This document shows, piece after piece, positions 15,235-23,834 of a stretch of DNA of 64,000 nucleotides; the stretch's first letter is position 1, and every line of letters begins with the position of its first letter. This stretch comes from Palsa-883 sp963847615. GTDB taxonomy: Bacteria > Pseudomonadota > Alphaproteobacteria > Acetobacterales > Acetobacteraceae. The notes beneath the pieces were generated by a model. It made no database searches and was not told the origin of the DNA. It saw nothing but the letters and a program-made list of their open reading frames with translations. Location of the stretch: positions 124,001-188,000 of the forward strand of contig CAWKAN010000021.1 in the NCBI GenBank assembly GCA_963847615.1. The letters are read 5' to 3'. A program made the translations under genes and the position numbers.

Positions 15235-17265
15235 ATGAAGCGGGATACGCGGCGGACGGGGGTGTTTACCCGTCGGGCGCTGTTGTTGATGGGGGGGCAG
15301 GTGGCGGTGCTGGGGGGATTGGCGGCCAGGCTGTACCAGGTGCAGATCCTGGAGGGGGCGCGCTATGCCACGCTGGCCGAGGCGAACCGGGTCAGCCAGC
15401 GCGCCATCGCGCCGCCGCGCGGGCGGATTCTGGATCGGTTCGGCATCGCCGTTGCCAGCAACAAGCTGAACTGGCGGGCGGTGCTGATTGCCGAGCAGAC
15501 CCGCGATGTCGCCGCCACGCTCGACAGTTTCAGCCGCATCGTGCCGCTGGACGATCGCGAGCGCGCCCGGATCCTGCGCGAGGTGCACCGGCACCGCCGT
15601 TTCATTCCGGTTCTGGTGCGCGATTTCCTCGGCTGGGATGAGATGGCGCGCATCGAGGTGGACGCCACCGAGCTGCCCGGCATCGTGATCGATGTCGGCA
15701 CCACGCGGGTTTATCCGTTCAACGACCAGCTCGCCCATGTGGTGGGCTATGTCGCGCCGCCGAACGAGGCGGATGTCGCGGCCGATCCGCAGCTCGCGCT
15801 GCCCGGCGTCCGGGTCGGCCGCGCCGGGATGGAGAAGCAGCGCGATGTGGCGCTGCGCGGCCACGCCGGCGAGGTGCAGCTTGAGGTCAACGCCTATGGG
15901 CGGGTGATCCGCGAGCTCGATCGCCAGGAGGGGGTGCCGGGCGAGGAGGTCGGCCTGACCATCGATGCCAGGTTGCAGCAGGCCGTGCTGGGCCACCTGG
16001 GCGAGGAGAGCGCCAGCGCGGTGGTGATGGACTGCACCAATGGCGAGGTGCTGGCGATGGCGAGCACGCCGTCGTTCGATCCGTCGCTGTTCAACTCGGG
16101 TGTTTCGCAGGCGCAATGGGTGGAGTGGACCAAGAACCGCCGCGCGCCGCTGATCAACAAGTCGATTGCCGGGCTGTATGCGCCGGGCTCCACCTTCAAG
16201 ATGGCGGTGGCGATCGCCGCGCTGGAAGCGCGGGCGATCACGCCGACCGATCGGATCGACTGTCCGGGCTATCTGGATATCGGCGACACGCGGTTCCATT
16301 GCTGGAAGAAATACGGCCATGGCCTGCTGGATCTGCGCGGCGGACTGAAGAACAGTTGCGACGTGTTCTTCTACGAGACGGCGCGGCGCACCGGGATCGA
16401 CCACATCGCCACGGTGGCGCACCAATTCGGCATGGGAACAGACTTGCCGATCGATCTGCCGGGCGCCAAGACCGGGCTGATCCCGACGCGCGAGTGGCGC
16501 ATCGGCCAGGGCGGGCACTGGAACATCGGCGACACCGTGGTGAGCGGCATCGGCCAGGGCTACATCCAGGTGACGCCGCTGCAGCTGGCGACCTATGTCG
16601 CGCGGGTGGCGACCGGGCGGCTGGTGGTGCCGCATCTGACACGCAGCCTCGGCGGGGTGCTGCAACCCGGGGCGCGGGCCGAGGAATGGCCGAACCTGGC
16701 GATGCCGCAACGCGATCTGCAGATGGTGCGCGACGGCATGTGGGCGGTGGTGAACGAGCAAGGCGGCACCGCACCGCAGGCGCGGCTGCCCGATCCGAAG
16801 GTGCAGCTTGCCGGCAAGACCGGGTCCGCCCAGGTGCGCAACGTCTCGCGCGAGGTGCGCGAGCGGGGCAATTTCGACAGCGAGAAGCTGCCCTGGGAAT
16901 TCCGCCCGCATGCACTGTTCGTCGCCTTCGCGCCGTATGACGCGCCGCGCTACGCGGTCTCGGTGGTGATCGAGCATGGCAATGCCGGTGCCGCGGCAGC
17001 GGCCCCGGTGGCGCGCGACATCATGATCGACACGCTCGGGCGCGATCCGGCCCGTCGGACGCTGCCGCCGGGTGCCGAGGTCGCCCAAGGACCGACGCCG
17101 GGACCGCCGCCGGGACCGATGCCGGGGGCGATCGCGGGAGCGGCGTCGCGAGCCCCCCCGCCGCGCGGGGCGGAGCCCGCGGCGGTGCCGGTCATGTCCT
17201 CGAGGGGTGGGGTTGGCGCGGTGGCGGGTTCGCCGGCGGAGCCGGGGGCGGGCAAGCCGCGATGA
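15235..17265 (+). CDS. mrdA: Penicillin-binding protein 2 (elongasome transpeptidase)
   Basis: 676-residue class B penicillin-binding protein. After a short cytosolic tail comes one membrane helix, the pedestal domain (residues ~50-230) and the transpeptidase domain. Catalytic motifs are the SxxK serine at residue 319 (PGSTFKMA), SxN in LKNSCDVFFY and KTGS around residue 528 (LAGKTGSAQV). It cross-links lateral-wall peptidoglycan with RodA. ATG 15235 follows GGGAGGG by five bases. The C terminus has an extra ~60-residue tail rich in proline, glycine and alanine that is longer than in model PBP2. The stop overlaps rodA by 4 bp (ATGA). Confidence 0.95.
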   Translation: MKRDTRRTGVFTRRALLLMGGQVAVLGGLAARLYQVQILEGARYATLAEANRVSQRAIAPPRGRILDRFGIAVASNKLNWRAVLIAEQTRDVAATLDSFSRIVPLDDRERARILREVHRHRRFIPVLVRDFLGWDEMARIEVDATELPGIVIDVGTTRVYPFNDQLAHVVGYVAPPNEADVAADPQLALPGVRVGRAGMEKQRDVALRGHAGEVQLEVNAYGRVIRELDRQEGVPGEEVGLTIDARLQQAVLGHLGEESASAVVMDCTNGEVLAMASTPSFDPSLFNSGVSQAQWVEWTKNRRAPLINKSIAGLYAPGSTFKMAVAIAALEARAITPTDRIDCPGYLDIGDTRFHCWKKYGHGLLDLRGGLKNSCDVFFYETARRTGIDHIATVAHQFGMGTDLPIDLPGAKTGLIPTREWRIGQGGHWNIGDTVVSGIGQGYIQVTPLQLATYVARVATGRLVVPHLTRSLGGVLQPGARAEEWPNLAMPQRDLQMVRDGMWAVVNEQGGTAPQARLPDPKVQLAGKTGSAQVRNVSREVRERGNFDSEKLPWEFRPHALFVAFAPYDAPRYAVSVVIEHGNAGAAAAAPVARDIMIDTLGRDPARRTLPPGAEVAQGPTPGPPPGPMPGAIAGAASRAPPPRGAEPAAVPVMSSRGGVGAVAGSPAEPGAGKPR

Positions 17266-18404
17266 TGGACCGCAGGCTGATTCGCGAGGCCTCGTTCGAC
17301 CTGGGCGGCAAGCTCTGGCAGGTCAACTGGCTCTACGTGCTGCTGCTCTGTGCGCTGGCCGGCGTCGGCTACGTCGCGCTGTACAGTGCCGGCGGGTCCG
17401 CGGAGCCTTACGCGACGCGCCATCTGATGCGCTTCGCGGTCGGCATCGGCCTGATGCTGGCGATCGCGATGATCGACATCCGCGTGCTCGCGAAGCTGTC
17501 CTGGCCGGCCTATTTCCTGTCGCTGGCGCTGCTGGTGGTGGTCGCGCGCTATGGCCATTTGGGCAAGGGCGCGCAGCGCTGGATCGAGTTCGGCGGATTG
17601 CAGGTGCAGCCGTCGGAGGTGATGAAGCTGGCGCTGGTGATGGCGCTGGCGTCATGGTTCCACCGCGCGTCGTGGGAGCGCATCGGCAACCCGTTGTTCC
17701 TGCTGCCGCCGGTGCTCGCCGTGCTGGTGCCGGTGGGGTTGATCCTGAAGCAGCCGAACCTTGGTACCGCGGTGATCACCGCGGTCGTGGGTGGCGCGGT
17801 GTTCTTCGCCGCCGGGGTGCGCTGGTGGAAGTTCCTGCTGGTCGCCGCGCCGGTGCCGTTCCTGGCGCCGCTCGTCTATGCCCATATGCACGACTACCAG
17901 CGCGCGCGGATCCTGACCTTCCTGCATCCCGAGCGCGATCCGCTGGGGGCCGGCTACAACATCATCCAGTCGAAGATCGCGTTGGGCTCCGGCGGGATGT
18001 GGGGGCAGGGGTTCCTGCAGGGCACGCAGGGGCATCTGGATTTCCTGCCGGAGAAGCAGACCGATTTCATCTTCACCATGATCGGCGAGGAGTTCGGCCT
18101 GGTCGGCGGGCTGGCGGTGATGGCGCTGCTGTGCCTGATCATGCTGGGCGCCATGGCGATCGCGCTGCGCTGCCGCCATCAGTATGGGCGGCTGCTGGCG
18201 CTGGGCATCGGGATGAATTTCTTCATGTATGTGTTCGTGAACATCGCGATGGTGATGGGGGTGATCCCGGTGGGCGGGGTGCCGCTGCCGCTGGTCTCGC
18301 ATGGCGGGTCGGCGATGTTCACGGTGATGATCGGGTTCGGGCTGCTGATGTCGGTGCACGTCCACCGCGACGTGGAGTTCGGCCAGGAGCGCGAGGCGAT
18401 CTGA
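17262..18404 (+). CDS. rodA: Peptidoglycan glycosyltransferase RodA
   Basis: 380-residue SEDS-family membrane enzyme with about ten helices. Family signatures are VQPSEVMKLALVMALASWF, ILKQPNLGTAVI, DFIFTMIGEEFGLVGG (with the conserved glutamates and glycine turn) and GGVPLPLVSHGGSAM near the end. RodA polymerises lipid II into glycan strands, coupled to PBP2 encoded just upstream; the 4-bp overlap points to translational coupling. It is the last gene of the cell-shape cluster. Confidence 0.96.
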   Translation: MMDRRLIREASFDLGGKLWQVNWLYVLLLCALAGVGYVALYSAGGSAEPYATRHLMRFAVGIGLMLAIAMIDIRVLAKLSWPAYFLSLALLVVVARYGHLGKGAQRWIEFGGLQVQPSEVMKLALVMALASWFHRASWERIGNPLFLLPPVLAVLVPVGLILKQPNLGTAVITAVVGGAVFFAAGVRWWKFLLVAAPVPFLAPLVYAHMHDYQRARILTFLHPERDPLGAGYNIIQSKIALGSGGMWGQGFLQGTQGHLDFLPEKQTDFIFTMIGEEFGLVGGLAVMALLCLIMLGAMAIALRCRHQYGRLLALGIGMNFFMYVFVNIAMVMGVIPVGGVPLPLVSHGGSAMFTVMIGFGLLMSVHVHRDVEFGQEREAI

Positions 18405-18439
18405 CGCCGCCGGGTCAACCCCTACGGCATTCACCTATC

Positions 18440-18775
18440 GTTGCCCGAGGCCCTCCGCGCTTCCTCCGGGTTAAAATTCTTCGCTCATATGGCGTTGACT
18501 GTTGGACGGCCCCGTAGGGCGGAAAAGCGCAGCGCCTTCCGCCACCGCCGGGCGAGCCGCTCGCATCTGCCGACGTCCCCAACAACATATCCCGCCACCG
18601 TCCGACGGCGGAAGGCGCTGCGCTTTTCCGCCCTACGGGGCCGTCCAACAGTCAACGCCATATGAGCCAAATTCTTGCTTCCTTGCTTGCCTGCGGACGC
18701 GGCGAACCCGCCCAGGGCCGACCGGTCGGTTGACAATCGCGGGCAGGGGTGGGTGAATCCCGTAGGGGTTGACCC
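18440..18775. repeat. Composite repeat in inverted orientation: R3 end, R2 copy c, flank A
   Basis: Reading plus strand: a fragment of R3 (18448-18482, CTCCGCGCTTCCTCCGGG), the R2 element (18483-18668), then flank A inverted (18669-18770) with CGACCGGTCGG and CTTGCTTCCTTGCTTGCC. The flanks show that the whole composite is inverted relative to the copy at 11222, yet the R2 core still reads CCCCAACAACATATCCCGCC on the plus strand. Core orientation relative to the flanks is therefore opposite to copy b. Confidence 0.9.
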
Positions 18776-18860
18776 CGGGACTACCCGGACGGGTTGGTGG
18801 TGTGGCGTCCGGACGCCATGGCATGTCTCGGCTGATGCCGACCGGAGGCCGCACCCGCCG

Positions 18861-19932
18861 TCAGGCCATCGCCAGCAGAAACAGCCGGCGGAACGGCAGC
18901 AAGGTCGTGCCGTCGGCGCGGCGCGGGTAGTGCGGGCGCAAAGCCTTGGCATAGGCGCGGCGGAACGCGTCCTGCTCGGCCGGTTCCAGCGGTTCCAGGA
19001 ATGGGCGCAGGCTCGACCCGGCGGCCCATTGCACCACGGCGTCCTCGCCGGTCAGCGGATGCAGGTAGGTCGTCTCCCAGATATCCAGGCTGGCGGCCAG
19101 CGGACGCAGCAGGTCCCAGTATCCGGCGGCGTCCAGGATCGGCGGCGCGGAGGCGTGGTTGGCGAGCCGCGCGGCCCAGGGGCCTTGCGCCGCCACTGTG
19201 TATTGCAAGCGGCGCAACGGCGCGTCGTGCATCGCCGGCATCTGCACCGCCAGGACGCCGCCCGGGGCCAGCAGCGACATCAGGCGGGGGAACAGCGCCG
19301 CGTGCCCGCCCACCCATTGCAGTGCGGCGTTGGAGAAGATCAGGTCGAGCGTGGCCGAGGGGCGGGCGGCGGAAGGCGCCGAAGGCAACCCCGTGGGGGT
19401 TTGCGTCCAAGGTGGCCCCGAGGGCTGTCCCGACGGCTCCCAGGTCGCGAAATCGCCCTGCTCGAAGTGGCACGTCGGCGCCGCGCTGCGCGCCTTGGCC
19501 AGCATCTCGGCGGAGCCGTCGACGCCGGTTACCTCGGCTGACGGAAAGCGCTGCCGCAGGATGGCGGTGACGTTGCCCGCGCCGCAGCCGAGATCGACGA
19601 CGCGGCGGGGTGCGGTCAGCGGCACCTGGCCGAGCAGATCCAGGGCAGGCCGCAGGCGTTGGTCGGCGAAGCGGAGATACTGCGTCGGGTCCCACGTCGC
19701 GGCGGGACGGCTTGCTTCGGCGGTGCCAGGGGGGGGTGTGCCAGGGGGGGCTGCCAGCGGCGCGCGGGTCAGCGGCGCGCGGGCCAGCGACGCGCGTGTC
19801 GGAGCGGGGCGCCTCAGGCACGGGCGTGCCGGCGATGGGCGTGCCGGCGATGGGTGCGCCAGGGATGGGCGTGCCAAGGATGGGCGTGCCAAGGATGGGC
19901 GTGCCAGAGGCGGGGGCGTCGGAGCTTGCCAC
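18861..19932 (-). CDS. tam: Trans-aconitate 2-methyltransferase-like, start region out of frame
   Basis: The conserved part (18861 to about 19705) is a SAM-dependent methyltransferase of the Tam type: WDPTQYLRFADQRLRPALDL, the SAM motif VVDLGCGAGNVTAIL, DLIFSNAALQWV, PGGVLAVQMP. Tam methylates trans-aconitate, a by-product that inhibits aconitase. A plausible start is GTG 19932, one base after the upstream stop. From there the frame encodes MASSDAPASGTPILGTPILG and further TPxxG-type repeats, then meets G runs of 8 and 7 (plus strand, 19729-19736 and 19744-19750). One base must be lost there to enter the methyltransferase frame. An insertion in the middle (PSGPPWTQTPTGLPSAP) is also unusual. 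Confidence 0.7.
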
Positions 19933-19933
19933 G

Positions 19934-20122
19934 TCAGTGCCGCTCGGCGTCCAGTTGGTCGAAGTGCCGCTTCACCAGAGCGAAGCCATAGACGACGGCG
20001 GCAACGAATCCCAGCAGCCCGATCCCGTAAGCGGTGCCCTCCCGCGCGTTGGCGGCCAGGAACAACCCCGCGAGACCGGCCAGACACGCGGTCAGTAGCA
20101 GCAGCCATTGCCTCAGCGACAT
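19934..20122 (-). CDS. Small two-helix membrane protein
   Basis: 62-residue protein with two hydrophobic segments (LLLLTACLAGLAGLFLAA and GIGLLGFVAAVVYGFALV) and a charged tail KRHFDQLDAERH. The start MSLRQW at 20122 was chosen because AAAGGAGAGG lies 5-9 bases upstream; an ATG two codons earlier (20128) is possible. It ends one base before the GTG proposed for the methyltransferase, so the two are probably translated together. No function is known for this type of protein. Confidence 0.55.
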   Translation of the reverse strand: MSLRQWLLLLTACLAGLAGLFLAANAREGTAYGIGLLGFVAAVVYGFALVKRHFDQLDAERH

Positions 20123-20128
20123 CAGCAT

Positions 20129-20367
20129 CCTCTCCTTTGATCCGTTCACCACACGACGGTGGCCAGTCTGCCCGGCCGCGCGATTTGGGCACTCTTTTGC
20201 GGCGCGCCTGGGCGCGCGATCATCGGCGCACAAGCCCTGCCGCGGAAGCCGCGCGGCGGGCGCGCAACAGCGATGGGGCGGGCCGCGCGGGGTGCCGAGC
20301 CGCTTCCTCCATGCGCGGCGACGCACCCTGCCGTCGGGGGGAGTCTGCGCGGTCGCGGACGGTTCGG
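20129..20367. other. Gene-free GC-rich stretch
   Basis: No gene is supported. It separates the small membrane protein start from the CTAG-bounded 111-bp element; the promoter for the minus-strand small membrane protein/methyltransferase pair should lie here, but no clear hexamers are visible. Confidence 0.4.
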
Positions 20368-20478
20368 CTAGTGCCCTGAGTCGCTGAAAATGAGGGGTTG
20401 TGTAGCCCCCTTGCGTTGGGATTTGTGGCGCGAAGAGATGGAGGAGACCCCCTCACTATCAAGGACGCGAGGCACTAG
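20368..20478. mobile_element. MITE-like 111-bp element bounded by CTAG
   Basis: Starts CTAGTGCCCTGAGTC and ends GCGAGGCACTAG, giving short inverted ends CTAGTGCC on both sides with CTAG at each border. The interior has a small stem (AGGGG/CCCCT) and no coding potential. The same end, CTAGTGCCCTGAGTC, occurs inverted at 36676-36690. The right CTAG supplies the TAG stop codon of the neighbouring histidine kinase, so insertion may have reshaped that C terminus. Classification as a non-autonomous element is inferred from the ends only. Confidence 0.5.
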
Positions 20479-21950
20479 ATCGAATCAGCCGCCTGCGGCT
20501 CCGGGGCGGTGCGCGCGAGCAGCGGCAGGGTCAGGCGGAACGTCGTGCCGCCCGGGCCGGTGGTCGCCAGGTCAATGTCGCCGCCATGGGCCAGCATCAG
20601 GTCGCGCGCGATCGCCAGGCCGAGACCGGAGCCGCCGGCCCGGGAGGTACACGCGAACGGTCGGAACAGGTTGCCGCGCACGACGTCCGGCAGCCCCGGC
20701 CCGTCGTCCGCCAGCTCGATCGCCAGGCTGTTCCCGCTCCTGTGCGTGTGCACGCGCACGTGACCGGCGCCCGCCTCGGCGGCATTGCGCAGCAGGTTCA
20801 CCAGCACGCGGAACAGGTGATTGCGGTCGGCCTCGACCTGCTGGTCCGGCGGGACCAGATTGTCGAGCTTGAAGGCGGCCACGGTGCCGCGCACGCTCTC
20901 GGCGGCCTCCGTCACCAGTGCGTGGAGGCGGATCGCGGAAAGCTGCGGCGGCGGCGGTCCTTCGCGCGCGAAGTCCAGCGTGCGGTGCACCATGTCGATC
21001 GCCCGCTCCACCGCCTGCACCAGCGAATTGCCCGCGCGGCGGACCGCTGGATCGGCATGCTTGCCCAGCCGGTCGGCCTGCAGCAACGCCGGGGTCAGAA
21101 TCCCGCGCACGTCGTGGCTGACCTTGGCCACCACCGTTCCCAGCGCCGCCAGACGCGTGTTGCGCCACAGCGCGGCGCGCAGCTCCCGCTGCATCGCCGC
21201 AAGCTCGCGCCCGGCCACGGAAATCTCGTCGTCGTACAGCGGCGTCATCGCGCGCGAGTCGAGCGGCACGCCGTGCTCCGGGTCGGCGCGGAAGGCGGCG
21301 ATCGACGAGGTCAGCCGCCGCATCGGGCGGACCAGCAGGATCAGCAGCGCCAGATAGAGGAACAGGCCGACGGCGCTGGCCAGCGCCAGCGTGAAAAAGG
21401 CGTCCGGCGCATCGAGTTCGCGCAGCGCCTGCGTAAGCGACGCCCGGTGCATGACGAACTCGATCTCGGCGCCGGGCTTGAACGGGTTTTCCGCGATGAT
21501 CTGGACCAGGGCGTCATGGTCGGCGAGGATCGCCCCCACGCCGCGCACCAGCGACTCGATGGTGGTTTCCGCGCGCAGATCGAAGGTCTTGACCGGGCGT
21601 GCCGTGGGATCGCCGGTCATCACCAGGACAAGGCCGTGCGGGCCGCGCAGCCGGATCGACTCGATCCCGGACGCCCGCAGCAACTCGTCGCGCTGCGCCA
21701 GCACTGGCGCGTCCGCCGGCGCCGCGGCGGACAGCGCCGCGATATAGGCCTGCAGCGTCCTCTCCCGCAGGATCACCCGGCGGTCGCGGCCGATGTTGGG
21801 GATCAGCACCAGGACCTCCGCCAGCATGACCAGGGCCACCGAGATCAGCAACAGCCGCAACGCCAGGCTGCGGTGCCGCAAGCGGCGCGGGCCGCGATCC
21901 GGCGGTCCGGCCGGCGGTGGGGAAGCGGTCTGTGACGTGCCTAGTGGCAT
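20475..21950 (-). CDS. Sensor histidine kinase with periplasmic sensor and HAMP region
   Basis: 491 residues. Membrane helix 1 at ~29-50, a periplasmic sensor of ~130 residues, helix 2 at ~184-207, a HAMP-like linker (VRPMRRLTSSIAAFRADPEH), then HisKA with the phospho-acceptor His279 in VVAKVSHDVRGILTPAL and an HATPase domain with N box (NLLRNAAEAGAG), G1 (DDGPGLP) and G2 (GGSGLGLAIARDL). It autophosphorylates and would signal to an unlinked response regulator. Start ATG 21950 was preferred to GTG 22025, whose leader is basic and unlike the family. Its stop codon is the TAG of a CTAG element end, so a few C-terminal residues may have been lost or replaced. Confidence 0.85.
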   Translation of the reverse strand: MPLGTSQTASPPPAGPPDRGPRRLRHRSLALRLLLISVALVMLAEVLVLIPNIGRDRRVILRERTLQAYIAALSAAAPADAPVLAQRDELLRASGIESIRLRGPHGLVLVMTGDPTARPVKTFDLRAETTIESLVRGVGAILADHDALVQIIAENPFKPGAEIEFVMHRASLTQALRELDAPDAFFTLALASAVGLFLYLALLILLVRPMRRLTSSIAAFRADPEHGVPLDSRAMTPLYDDEISVAGRELAAMQRELRAALWRNTRLAALGTVVAKVSHDVRGILTPALLQADRLGKHADPAVRRAGNSLVQAVERAIDMVHRTLDFAREGPPPPQLSAIRLHALVTEAAESVRGTVAAFKLDNLVPPDQQVEADRNHLFRVLVNLLRNAAEAGAGHVRVHTHRSGNSLAIELADDGPGLPDVVRGNLFRPFACTSRAGGSGLGLAIARDLMLAHGGDIDLATTGPGGTTFRLTLPLLARTAPEPQAADSI

Positions 21951-22047
21951 GACCGAACTGGACTCCTGACGCCGGCGCCGCCTGCCGCCGCTGCGGACCA
22001 GGCGACGCCGTGGTAGCATTGGCACGCCGGCCGGGCTGTGAGCCGGA

Positions 22048-23059
22048 TCACGGCGCCGCGAGCCCGTAGCCTGGTGGCATCGCCGCCGGGCGGGATGCCG
22101 CGGCGGCGGCGCGCGGCAGGCCCCGGAGCGCCGCGGCCGCCCGGCCGGCGTTGAACAGCAGTGACAGGAATTCCTGCTCGCCGCTGAATTTCGACGAGAT
22201 CGGCAGGTCGAGCAGCGCGTCGTCGGCGTCGTAGCTGGTCAGTGCCACGCCCGCCGGCAGCGCCGCCAGCTCCGCGGCCAGCACGCTGTGGCAGGCGATC
22301 TCGTTCAGCCGGTTGGTGATCTCGAGCGGCGTCTGCGGCGTGCCGGGGCGGTGCCCCGGCTGGGCGCGGACCAGCAGCAGCGCGCGCGGCGGCACCGGCG
22401 TCAGCAGCGGGCTTAGCGGCGGATTGCCGGAATAGCCGCCGTCCCAGTAGGCCCGCCCGCCGATCTCGACCGCGGGAAACACGAAGGGCAGGCAGCAGGA
22501 GGCGAGCAGCACGTTGACGGTGATCTCGGCGTTCTCGAACAGCACCGCCGCGCCGGTTTCGACATCGGTTGCCGAGACGATCAGCCGCGGCGCCGCCGGA
22601 TCGGTCAGCAGCGCCGGATCGATCAGATCGGCGATCAGCGCGCGCAACGGATGGTGGCCGAACGGGTTGAGCTGGGCCGGGCTGAACAGCCGCATTGTCG
22701 CTTCCAGCCCGCGCCAGATGAACGAGTTGGACATGTCCCAGCCCCACAGCCAGCGCTCGAACGGGGCATTCTGCAGCGGGCTCAGGGTGTGTGCCTGGGC
22801 GAAGCGGCGCCACAGTTCGCGCATCGCCGCGCGGGCGCCGGCGGGGCCGTCGCGAACCAGCCCCTGCGCGAGCATGACCGCGATGAGCGCACCGGACGAC
22901 ACGCCGCAGATTGCGTTCGACCTGCAGCCCTTCCTCCAGCAGCCAATCCAGCACGCCCCAGGTGAAGGCACCATGTGCCCCGCCCCCCTGCAACGCCAGT
23001 GCGGCCCCGTGGCCCTGGTCGCGCCCCGGTCCCCGTCGGAGTGCACACAAATCCGTCAT
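22048..23059 (-). CDS. Patatin-like phospholipase, reading frame broken
   Basis: Patatin-family lipid acyl hydrolase using a Ser-Asp dyad. The oxyanion-hole motif LQGGGAHGAFTWGVLDWLL sits near the start (ATG 23059), the nucleophile elbow GVSSG just after it and the Asp in DGGYSGNPPLSPL. The two halves are in different frames: translation from 23059 reaches GLQVER, while CGVSSGALIAVMLAQG continues in the next frame to the stop at 22048. One base must be removed around 22905-22920. Apart from this the protein is complete at about 335 residues. Sequencing error and real disruption cannot be separated here. Confidence 0.8.
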
Positions 23060-23119
23060 TACGGCAAATTGAGCGTTTGGCCGGCATAGGGCAACCGAAT
23101 TATCGGCCAACCGGATTAC

Positions 23120-23261
23120 CAGCAATGCGCATTTTGGCCGGACGACGTTGCCGCTCCGTCATGGGTGGGCTTGGCCCGGCCATCCACGCACTCCCGGTCG
23201 CGGTGGCGGTGGCGGCGGCGGATGGCCGGGTGATCCCAGGGCCACCACCCTACGGGATTCA
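23120..23261. repeat. Short dispersed motif and filler before composite repeat
   Basis: Contains ATGCGCATTTTGGCCGGA at 23124 and TGGCCGGACGACGTTGCC, whose exact inverse is at 30712-30729 and a variant at 13225. No gene. Confidence 0.5.
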
Positions 23262-23467
23262 CCCACCCCCTGCCCGCGATTGTTGACCGACCGGTCGGCC
23301 CTGGGCGGCCCCGTAGGGCGGAAAAGCGCAGCGCCTTCCGCCACCGCCGGGCGAGCCGCTCGCATCTGCCGACGTCCCCAACAACATATCCCGCCACCGT
23401 CCGACGGCGGAAGGCGCTGCGCTTTTCCGCCCTACGGGGCCGTCCAACCGTCAACGCCATATGAGCC
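23262..23467. repeat. Composite repeat: truncated flank A plus R2 copy d
   Basis: Flank A is cut short after CCGACCGGTCGGCCCTGGGCGG, joining directly into the left R2 arm at 23306, so the outer 35 bp of that arm and the (CAAG)n tract are missing. The right arm is complete to CATATGAGCC (23467). The core reads CCCCAACAACATATCCCGCC on the plus strand, the same orientation relative to its flanks as copy b. Confidence 0.88.
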
Positions 23468-23710
23468 AGGAATTTTAACCCGGAGGAAACGCGGGGGGCC
23501 ACGCAGGGCCACGGAGAAGGCATCGATGCGCTGCGCGCGGTGCCGGCACCGACGACCGCGCGCAGCGCCCAAATTCCTTGCTTCTCCGTGGCCCTGCGTG
23601 GCCCTCCGCGCTTCCTCCGTGTTGGAATCCTTGACTTGCTTGCGATGCAGCCAGCGCCCAGGTCGCATCACCGGAGCGCGCCGACCGCCGCGGGCAACGC
23701 TAGGTGAATG
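23468..23710. repeat. R3 inverted repeat copy 2
   Basis: Nearly identical over about 240 bp to 11503-11745, including the inverted arms with GCAGGGCCACGGAGAA and the downstream unique part to GCCGCGGGCAACG. A handful of substitutions separates the copies, so one was duplicated from the other recently or both are being homogenised. Confidence 0.85.
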
Positions 23711-23834
23711 CCGGTGGGGACAAGCGCCCGGGGACAGCGGCCCGGCCATCACGAAGCGAGGCTGGCCGGATCTGCCGAATTGGGACGTGCTGTCGCATTG
23801 CCCGAACCGGCGGGCGAGCGGGGCGACCGCCGCA

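Noticed and set aside
14014..17088. A 1024-codon open frame on the minus strand across mreC, mreD and mrdA
   Set aside because: Stops are rare in GC-rich antisense frames; no conserved motif, and the plus strand encodes clear cell-shape genes.
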